Below, in pieces: positions 1 through 5,712 of a stretch of 6,796 bases of DNA. This DNA is from CAYQUL01 sp964568925. GTDB lineage: Bacteria > Patescibacteriota > Microgenomatia > UBA8517. The translations under genes and the position numbers were made by a program. The notes under the pieces are model-generated. The model ran no database searches. It was not told where the DNA came from and saw nothing but the letters and a program-made list of their open reading frames with translations. The DNA lies in NCBI GenBank assembly GCA_964568925.1, contig CAZMSJ010000033.1:1-6796 (forward strand), written 5' to 3'. The number at the start of each line of letters is the position of its first letter. Position 1 is the stretch's first letter.

Positions 1-119
1 GGTTTATTTTCGGTCCTGACCATCCGTTATCCAAAGTCGCTGTTAACTTGGTCAGTGAACGGATTCAACCTGTCACTAAGCCAGTTCGCCCGACGTGGGA
101 CCACGGTGACTCGCTCTAA
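1..119 (+). CDS. C-terminal end of an unidentified protein (5' truncated by window edge)
   Basis: This is the 3' end of a plus-strand gene. The first whole codon starts at base 3, and 38 sense codons run open to TAA at 117-119. The tail begins FIFGPDHPLSKVAV and ends RPTWDHGDSL; it is rich in Val, Pro and Arg and has no obvious membrane segment. The other two plus frames also stop nearby, so frame alone is not decisive. The main support is position: the stop lies 11 nt before a strong plus-direction terminator hairpin at 131-155. The gene converges on the ROK kinase gene. I do not recognise the family from this short tail and assign no function. Confidence 0.6.
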   Translation, partial: FIFGPDHPLSKVAVNLVSERIQPVTKPVRPTWDHGDSL

Positions 120-130
120 GTTACGAGCTT

Positions 131-162
131 GAGGGTGCATTTACAATGCATCCTCTTTTTTT
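131..162 (+). terminator. Rho-independent terminator of the plus-strand gene
   Basis: Arms GAGGGTGCAT (131-140) and ATGCATCCTC (146-155) pair over 10 bp with one G-T wobble, around the loop TTACA. A run of seven T follows directly (156-162). Read on the minus strand the hairpin is followed by AAGCTCGTAA, not a T-run, so it should act mainly on the plus-strand gene. It overlaps the last codons and the stop of the minus-strand ROK kinase gene, whose TAA (bases 141-143) lies in the loop. Confidence 0.88.
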
Positions 163-989
163 GTGTTCAAATAGTGAAGAGCTCCCCACAAACCACCTAA
201 GTCACCAAGAGAAGCTTTGGTAATGGTTGGTATTTCAGGATAAATAGTGAGCATCGTTTTTAAGTTCATTTTAATTCTCTCTATAGAGAGTTTCTTTAAA
301 ACAGACCCTCCAATGACAACAATCTCAGGTGACCACGCAAGCACTGCATTCGTGACACCAATAGTTGTGAGTCTTGCCATTTCTTCCCAAAACGCTGGAT
401 CATCAATGTCTTGTGGTGCTTTTCCATATCGACGTTCAATTGCAGCTCCCCCAATTAAGTCTTCGAGTGTCAACTTGCCACTGCTTTTATCAAAATCAAC
501 AATCATGTGTCCGATCTCAAATCCGTAATGAGTGATATCAATTGTGTTGTTTGTAATACGAACTCCATTTACCCCAGTACTAATGGTTATGTATGCAACG
601 ATTTTGTGATTTTGTGCTGCACCATAGAAGCTTTCACCAAGTCCCACTAAAGCCGTGTCATTTTCAAGAAATACTCTTGTGCCAAAGGCCAAGGAGAGTT
701 CAGCAGCAAGTGGTTTTTCATTCCACAATGGAAGATGAGGTGAATGGATAATTTTTGTTTTGTCTCGTGATAGCACTCCAGCAAAACCTCCCGCCGCTAT
801 GACGGGTTTTTCTTCACCAACCATTTCTCGTGCAGTTTGAGCAATGGCGACAATACCCTCTTCAAATGTCTTTGGGGTTTTAAATATGCGGGTGTCTTTA
901 ATCGTACTCCCGTCAATTGAATAACCAATTCGTGTATTAGTACCTCCAATATCAAAAAGGAGGTATGGAAGTTGTTGTAATGCGCTCAT
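141..989 (-). CDS. ROK-family sugar kinase, probable glucokinase
   Basis: Predicted cytosolic ATP-dependent hexose kinase of 282 residues, most likely glucose to glucose-6-phosphate. Visible ROK features are the phosphate-binding DIGGTNTR (13-20), END with the catalytic-base Asp111, STGVNG (137-142), the sugar-binding GFEIGH with Glu158 and His161, VVIGGSV (224-230) and a C-terminal LGDLGGLWGA (261-270). The Cys-rich zinc motif that normally follows ExGH is absent: the region reads SSGKLTLEDLIGGAAIERRYG with no Cys, although the downstream GGAAIERRYG element is kept. The length is slightly short for the family (about 300). The ATG overlaps the TGA of the upstream dehydrogenase gene as ATGA (986-989), and no SD is visible, so translation is probably coupled. 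There is no N-terminal DNA-binding domain, so it is a kinase and not a ROK repressor. Glucose is inferred from the next enzyme; another hexose such as fructose or mannose cannot be excluded. Confidence 0.88.
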   Translation of the reverse strand: MSALQQLPYLLFDIGGTNTRIGYSIDGSTIKDTRIFKTPKTFEEGIVAIAQTAREMVGEEKPVIAAGGFAGVLSRDKTKIIHSPHLPLWNEKPLAAELSLAFGTRVFLENDTALVGLGESFYGAAQNHKIVAYITISTGVNGVRITNNTIDITHYGFEIGHMIVDFDKSSGKLTLEDLIGGAAIERRYGKAPQDIDDPAFWEEMARLTTIGVTNAVLAWSPEIVVIGGSVLKKLSIERIKMNLKTMLTIYPEIPTITKASLGDLGGLWGALHYLNTKKEDAL

Positions 990-3355
990 GATTTTTGCTC
1001 GTGGACAGGATGCCCACCGAACTCACCTCTTATAGCAGACAAAATCTTTCCCGTAAAGCTGGGGTTTTTCATACTTTCTGCGCGATAATCTACAGCTGCC
1101 TTAATAGCCCAATCAATTATCCCCTTACTTTCGGCATATTCTACGGTCCAAGCACCTTCACCAAGTGAATCAACTGATCCTTTGACTGGAGACAAATCAG
1201 CACCATGCTTTTCAAAAGCTGATGACAACCATTCGAGAAGTTTTGATTCAATAACACTTCCATTATTCATGGCAGATGCAGCTCTCGGTAGGTCAAGAGC
1301 AAACGGTGACTCTTTAATAATGGTCATTCCTTCAGCTATCGCCTGCATCATTCCATACTCAATTCCGTTGTGTACCATTTTAACAAAGTGACCGGCACCA
1401 ACACCTTCAAAGTGTGCAACTCCACCTGGGACAGAAAGATCTGTATAGAGGTGTTCCAAATGTTCAAACAAAACTTGGCTTCCTCCAACTAATATACATA
1501 CTCCATTGAGTGCTCCTTGTGGACCTCCTGAAACTCCAACATCAACAAACTCTATTCCCTTCTCCCGTAAAATTGCAGCGTGCTTTGCCGCATCAGCAAA
1601 TGGTGAATTTCCACCATCGATCACAATGTCATCTGGGGTGAGGAGTGTTGAAAGGGTGTTAATTGTATCTGTGGTTGGCTGACCGTGTGGCAACATGAGC
1701 CAGATAATTCGTGGAGCTGATAATTTTTCAACGAGTTCCGTAAGGGTATAGCTTGGGGTAAGGCCTGATGGAATTAACTCTTCAGTGGCCTCTGGACTTC
1801 TATTCATTCCAACAACTGAGTAGCCCTGTTTCAGTAAATTTTTCGATAGGTTTGCCCCCATCTTTCCTAAACCAACAATACCAATTTCATCAACGTTGCG
1901 TGCTTTCTGTGGTTTATCTATCCATTCTTTTGAAAGAGCTCTGACTGTGTCTGTGTTTCTTGGATAGTGATTAAGTGGCACCTCGTGATGTTTGAAACCA
2001 GATACAATTGGGTCAGTAACTCTCCACATTTCTTTTATTTCATCGGTTGAAACAAAAAAAGTTTGATCACCTAAAAAGACATCGAGCAATAATTTTTCAT
2101 ACTCTTCGGTGTACTGGGCTTTATGCTTTGATTCACGTTCATTTAAAAAGAATCGTTTGTCATCTACAACCATTTCATATCCTTCACGCTTGGCCCACAG
2201 GTCAAGCTGAATACTCTCTTCTGGCTCAAGTTTAAAGAGCATTTTGTTTCTGGCATCAACCTCTTCACCCTTTGGAAACATCGGAGAGATCGCTTTCTTA
2301 AAATTAATAACGACTTCCTTTTTTTGTGTTGCAAGTCCTTTTCCAGACTCAAGAATAAATGGAACACCACGCCACTTCGGGTGATCGAGATGAAAGACAA
2401 CTTTGAAATAGGTTTCCGTTGAAGAGTCAGAAGAAACACCAGGATGCCCAAGATATCCATCGTATTGGGCGCGATAGGTTGAGTCGACAAGCTTGCCGTC
2501 ATCAATAAGAAGCAGAGATGAAAGGACATCAGCTCGTGACTTTCGTACGCTTTCCGCGTCAAAATGTTCTGGCTTCTCCATCGCAATCATAGCCACAAAC
2601 TCAAGCAAATGATTTTGCCCCACATCACGAAACGCACCAAGTGCATCATAGAAAGCGCCACGGTGTTCCACATCATTGGTTTCAAGTAACTTTATTTCTA
2701 CTTTCTCAATATATTTGTTGCTCCAGGCACCATCAAAAAATGTATTACTAAAGCGAAACGCCATAATGTTTTGGAGCATTGCCTTACCCAAGTAATGATC
2801 AAGACGATAAATCTGTTGCTCTTTAAAGTGAGTACTTAAAAGTTTGGTTAGTTCATCAGATGTTGCACTATCTGTTCCAAACGGCTTCTCGAGGACGATC
2901 CTTGTGTAGCCTTCACTATCTGAACACGGAGTGTTTAAGTTCTTTCGTCCTAAATGAGTAATGATTGGCTCGTAATGCATTTGAGGAACGGCTAGATAGT
3001 AGACTTTGTTGCTACACGTTTTCCACGTTGAATCAACTGAGCCAAGCTTTTGGGCTAAGGTGTCATACAAGGCGTCTGAACCGAAGTCACCTGACACATA
3101 GTGAAACAAGCTCATGAATGCCTGCATCTGTGGCTCCTCTGTCGTACTCTCTGGGGTTTTCTTGAGGATAGACAAAATCTGTTCACCAAAGGCTTCCTGA
3201 TCCATTTCACGACGTGAGACAGCTACTATTTGAAAGAGTTTAGGAAGTTTTCCATGAGTATGAAGTCGAAAGAGAGCGGGTACAATTTTTTTCTCCATTA
3301 AGTCCCCTGTTGCACCGAAAATGACAAACACTGTAGGAACCGTGGCAGGACTCAT
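986..3355 (-). CDS. zwf-gnd: Bifunctional glucose-6-phosphate dehydrogenase / 6-phosphogluconate dehydrogenase fusion
   Basis: One uninterrupted frame holds two enzymes of the oxidative pentose phosphate pathway (789 aa from ATG 3355). Residues 1 to about 474 are G6PD: GATGDL (14-19), EKPFG (156-160), active-site RLDHYLGK (184-191), QNH with the probable catalytic His249, WRGVPF (329-334). A linker of about 14 residues leads to a short-form (about 300 aa) 6PGDH: Rossmann GLGKMG (495-500), IDGGNS (579-584), GVSGG (607-611), KMVHNGIE with catalytic Lys659 and Glu666, and the family's FGGH ending. NRS after the second beta strand resembles NADP-preferring enzymes. Oddities are Ala instead of the usual Glu after RxDHYLGK, and ESGK where RTGK is common. 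No 6-phosphogluconolactonase domain is present. A GTG at 3373 would add six residues (MLFLNH); I prefer the ATG because G6PDs typically begin just before the nucleotide-binding strand. Neither start has a clear SD. It lies 48 nt after GH15 and overlaps the kinase by 4 nt. Confidence 0.93.
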   Translation of the reverse strand: MSPATVPTVFVIFGATGDLMEKKIVPALFRLHTHGKLPKLFQIVAVSRREMDQEAFGEQILSILKKTPESTTEEPQMQAFMSLFHYVSGDFGSDALYDTLAQKLGSVDSTWKTCSNKVYYLAVPQMHYEPIITHLGRKNLNTPCSDSEGYTRIVLEKPFGTDSATSDELTKLLSTHFKEQQIYRLDHYLGKAMLQNIMAFRFSNTFFDGAWSNKYIEKVEIKLLETNDVEHRGAFYDALGAFRDVGQNHLLEFVAMIAMEKPEHFDAESVRKSRADVLSSLLLIDDGKLVDSTYRAQYDGYLGHPGVSSDSSTETYFKVVFHLDHPKWRGVPFILESGKGLATQKKEVVINFKKAISPMFPKGEEVDARNKMLFKLEPEESIQLDLWAKREGYEMVVDDKRFFLNERESKHKAQYTEEYEKLLLDVFLGDQTFFVSTDEIKEMWRVTDPIVSGFKHHEVPLNHYPRNTDTVRALSKEWIDKPQKARNVDEIGIVGLGKMGANLSKNLLKQGYSVVGMNRSPEATEELIPSGLTPSYTLTELVEKLSAPRIIWLMLPHGQPTTDTINTLSTLLTPDDIVIDGGNSPFADAAKHAAILREKGIEFVDVGVSGGPQGALNGVCILVGGSQVLFEHLEHLYTDLSVPGGVAHFEGVGAGHFVKMVHNGIEYGMMQAIAEGMTIIKESPFALDLPRAASAMNNGSVIESKLLEWLSSAFEKHGADLSPVKGSVDSLGEGAWTVEYAESKGIIDWAIKAAVDYRAESMKNPSFTGKILSAIRGEFGGHPVHEQKS

Positions 3356-3403
3356 ATGATTTAAGAATAGCACAGTCTTTTGAGTATGCTTTTAAATAAA
3401 AAG

Positions 3404-5398
3404 CTAATTTCCAAGATCATTCCCCATCACTTCTGGAGGACACACATCACATATACCTAATTCTTCAAGCTTCTCCATATACATTAAAACAGTTGTGACG
3501 TATTCTGCATGACTCCACGCAAGAGGGGAAGCAGATCGAGAAGCACCGGTCACGGGATCTACTTGTTCAGGCAGAATACCAGATGGTGCGGCTAAGGTAT
3601 GAACCCAATGCAAAAGCTCAACAACTTTTGCTAAATCAGCCTCTCCTTTCGCTCTCGAAATAATGTGCTGTGCTTGCCACAATGTCGTTACGATCCACGG
3701 GTTCCCCTTTGATGAAGGGTTTGCACGAAAATAGGCATCATCGACAAAACGGATAACTCCCCCAACGCCTTCTCGACTAACAAGCTCCCGTTGAAAAACT
3801 TCATACATCTGATCCATTGTTTTCTCATCAAATAATCCAAAGTGGTCAGCTCCATAGAAGGAACTTGCATCAATCGTTTCATCATGCAAAATCTCTCCGT
3901 CCTTGAGTTCAATACTTTTATAGAAAAATTCAGTCTTTGGGTTTACTAATTGTTTTGCCGCATCTTTAATTTCTTCTGCAGCATGCAGATACTGTTGTTC
4001 GTCATATTCTTTCCCAAGTAGGTTTGCAAAGCGAGCGACACACAACAGGGCCTGGTAGACCGTGGCAGTTGTAAAGGTATGGGTACCCATTTTCATTTCC
4101 CACAAATCGTAGGTTGGGTTAGGAAGTTTTGTTTCATTTCTAAAGCCAACCATAAAACCAACAGCCTTTCGAATCAAAGAATTATAGATTTTTTCAATAA
4201 ACTCAATATTGTGAGTTTTTTCATAGTGGTACCACAGAGCAATTAAAACGAGTGCTGTCTCATCTTCTTGAATTGGCAATTGTGATGATCCATCTGGACC
4301 GACCCATGGGTGCCAAGAACTGCCCAGAGACCTGTCTGGACGATATTTATGGAAAAAGTACCCATCCATTGATATAACTTCATTTGCAAATTCAAAGAAA
4401 CGATGTGCAACCTCAGAATAATTGGCACGATCTAAGGCCATTGCAACAAATGCACCATCTCGTGGCCAGACATAGTTATAGTTGTCTCGCCCCCACTGCA
4501 ACATATCTGAATCAACAGAGGCAATAATCTCTCCATTGTTTCCGACATGTACGCGAAGAATAAGAAGTGATTTTTTAAACAAGGCAATAGATTCTTCTGT
4601 TAATCCATAGAAGCTAAATGGGATTTTATTGACCCATGCTTTCCAGAAGTTTTCTGTTGTTTCAATAAGCCGTGCTGGGGCTCTTTTTTGTACATACTCA
4701 TTGAGTTTCTTAACCGTCTCAAAATCTTTTCCAAACACAACCCAGGTGTAGACTGACATCTGATCATTTGCATCAACAACTCGTTCAAAACCAATTGTTG
4801 AGTCAACGGTTCCATGTTCAACTGCATTTTTAGCAAGAACCCCATCTTCTGCATCTCTCCAGGTTCCTTCTTTACCTTCAATTCCAGAGAGACCTACGGT
4901 GTAGTCATTAATTCCTTTGTCTCCACAAAAACCACCAATGATTGCAATACGACGTCCTTTATAGTGAACAATACTTCTGGTTATTGGATCCCAATACACG
5001 GTGTCGCCTTTTCGGACCCCATACATACGAAATTCATGATTTAAGAAGAGTCTTATTGTTCTCTGGCGATTTGCCAAATTAATGATGTCGAAGCCACGAA
5101 TGAAGATGTTTGATTCGTTGTATACACAATCAGTAATGTGTATTTCTAGTTCCAGATTGCGGTTTTTAGCAACAATGTCCCCGATTAGTGTTTCTTTTCT
5201 GTAATTAACTGAAATATCCCAACTGCCATCAGCAAACCAGCTAAAGGCACCATCTACCCAGACACCAATTCGATTTATTGAGTCTTCACTTAAATGATTC
5301 TCCTGCCCAACATAATCAAAATAACAATCCTTTACCTGTCCATAAAAATCAAAGCCAACGGTAAGTGAACCATTTCCCAAGACTAATGACTTTGCCAT
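3404..5398 (-). CDS. Glycoside hydrolase family 15, glucoamylase-like
   Basis: Predicted exo-acting alpha-glucosidase that releases glucose from non-reducing ends of starch, glycogen, malto-oligosaccharides or a related alpha-glucoside. The 664 residues begin with a beta-rich N-terminal domain (about 1-255; LVLGNGSLTVGFD and YVGQENH resemble the archaeal/bacterial glucoamylase type). An (alpha/alpha)6-barrel follows (about 265-645): YVWPRDGAF (309-317), QEDETALVL (377-385), DLWEMKMGTHTFTTA with probable general acid Glu434, and LPEQVDP with probable general base Glu611, then PLAWSHAEY (625-633). No signal peptide or membrane segment is seen, so the substrate is probably intracellular. The tail carries CDVC (650-653). 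It is the first gene after the terminator at 5427-5457 and is followed by the pentose phosphate fusion and a sugar kinase, which fits a glucose-supplying role. GH15 also includes trehalases and dextran-type glucosidases; exact substrate is not readable from sequence. Confidence 0.9.
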   Translation of the reverse strand: MAKSLVLGNGSLTVGFDFYGQVKDCYFDYVGQENHLSEDSINRIGVWVDGAFSWFADGSWDISVNYRKETLIGDIVAKNRNLELEIHITDCVYNESNIFIRGFDIINLANRQRTIRLFLNHEFRMYGVRKGDTVYWDPITRSIVHYKGRRIAIIGGFCGDKGINDYTVGLSGIEGKEGTWRDAEDGVLAKNAVEHGTVDSTIGFERVVDANDQMSVYTWVVFGKDFETVKKLNEYVQKRAPARLIETTENFWKAWVNKIPFSFYGLTEESIALFKKSLLILRVHVGNNGEIIASVDSDMLQWGRDNYNYVWPRDGAFVAMALDRANYSEVAHRFFEFANEVISMDGYFFHKYRPDRSLGSSWHPWVGPDGSSQLPIQEDETALVLIALWYHYEKTHNIEFIEKIYNSLIRKAVGFMVGFRNETKLPNPTYDLWEMKMGTHTFTTATVYQALLCVARFANLLGKEYDEQQYLHAAEEIKDAAKQLVNPKTEFFYKSIELKDGEILHDETIDASSFYGADHFGLFDEKTMDQMYEVFQRELVSREGVGGVIRFVDDAYFRANPSSKGNPWIVTTLWQAQHIISRAKGEADLAKVVELLHWVHTLAAPSGILPEQVDPVTGASRSASPLAWSHAEYVTTVLMYMEKLEELGICDVCPPEVMGNDLGN

Positions 5399-5409
5399 AC
5401 TTCATCATA
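5399..5409 (-). promoter_or_regulatory. Possible promoter -10 element immediately upstream of the GH15 start
   Basis: On the minus strand TATGAT (5404-5409) matches five of six bases of TATAAT and is followed by GAAGT and then the ATG. A start about six bases after the -10 would put the transcript 5' end at or beside the ATG, that is, a leaderless or nearly leaderless mRNA, consistent with the missing SD. No good -35 is seen: at 17-18 nt spacing lies the T-run of the preceding terminator. Inference from position and one hexamer only. Confidence 0.35.
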
Positions 5410-5426
5410 GCGCATTTTTCAGACAT

Positions 5427-5457
5427 AAAAAAAGGCTGAAGGGGTACCTTCTGCCTT
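5427..5457 (-). terminator. Rho-independent terminator after the helicase-regulator unit
   Basis: On the minus strand the arms AAGGCAGAAGG and CCTTCAGCCTT pair over 11 positions with one central A-A mismatch around a TACC loop (stem-loop 5432-5457). A run of seven T overlaps the stem end (5433 down to 5427). It starts 10 nt after the regulator stop, and it separates the helicase/regulator transcript from the sugar-metabolism genes. Confidence 0.88.
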
Positions 5458-5467
5458 ACGACAAAAA

Positions 5468-5686
5468 TCATTCCAGAACAAATATGTCTTTGGGTTCGCA
5501 TTCAAGGATTTCGCAAATTTTTGCAATTTTCCTTAAATCTGGATTCGTGCATTTCCCTGACTTAATACGATTAAAACTTTGGATAGTTATCCCAGCTCGT
5601 AGAGCAAGTTCTGAATAGGTCATTCTTTTACCATGCCTTGCTTGCCAATTAAAGAGTGGGGTATCAATATCCACAAGAATTTTCAT
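5468..5686 (-). CDS. Small Cro/CI-type helix-turn-helix regulator
   Basis: A 72-residue protein that is essentially one XRE-family DNA-binding domain. The pattern MTYSELALRAGITIQSFNRI (23-42) is the helix-turn-helix, with SFNRIKSGK as the recognition helix and following turn. LRKIAKICEILECEPKDIF (51-69) is the usual last-helices signature of the HTH_26/YozG-like type (L..I...L.C.P.D). The N-terminal strand MKILVDID is also typical of that subgroup. There is no sensor or oligomerisation domain beyond this. Its ATG has a strong SD (5691-5698). It starts 26 nt after the helicase stop, so it is probably cotranscribed, and it is followed by a terminator. Its target is unknown; the helicase unit or the neighbouring sugar genes are possibilities, not shown. 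Confidence 0.88.
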   Translation of the reverse strand: MKILVDIDTPLFNWQARHGKRMTYSELALRAGITIQSFNRIKSGKCTNPDLRKIAKICEILECEPKDIFVLE

Positions 5687-5690
5687 ATGA

Positions 5691-5698
5691 ACCTCCCT
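5691..5698 (-). promoter_or_regulatory. Strong Shine-Dalgarno site of the XRE regulator gene
   Basis: On the minus strand AGGGAGGT contains GGAGG five bases before the ATG at 5686. It is the only near-consensus SD in the window: GH15, the dehydrogenase fusion and the kinase lack one. It fixes the regulator start and implies independent ribosome entry after the helicase gene. Confidence 0.8.
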
Positions 5699-5712
5699 AA
5701 AAATTGAAGTAG

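Noticed and set aside
247..528. Plus-strand open frame of 93 codons opposite the ROK kinase
   Set aside because: It lies wholly antisense to a gene with clear family motifs, has low-complexity Ser/Ile-rich translation and no supporting SD.
2164..2586. Minus-strand open frame of 140 codons inside the Zwf part of the fusion
   Set aside because: An alternate frame of the G6PD coding region, which itself has conserved WRGVPF and other motifs over the same bases; no independent start signal or recognisable domain.
986..3355. The fusion as two genes joined by a sequencing error
   Set aside because: The frame crosses the junction without a shift, with a plausible short linker and no start/SD-like signal before the 6PGDH part; kept as one gene, though read-level confirmation is not possible here.
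3356..3373. GTG at 3373 as the start of the fusion protein
   Set aside because: Possible, but adds only MLFLNH with no better ribosome site; ATG at 3355 places the start at the usual distance from the nucleotide-binding strand. Not excluded.
3388..3404. Palindrome GCTTTT/AAAAGC between GH15 and the fusion gene
   Set aside because: Only a 6-bp AT-rich stem with no following T-run on the minus strand; too weak for a terminator and without a second copy to suggest an operator.
5468..5686. XRE regulator as antitoxin of a toxin-antitoxin pair
   Set aside because: No toxin-like ORF lies beside it; its neighbours are the helicase and a terminator.
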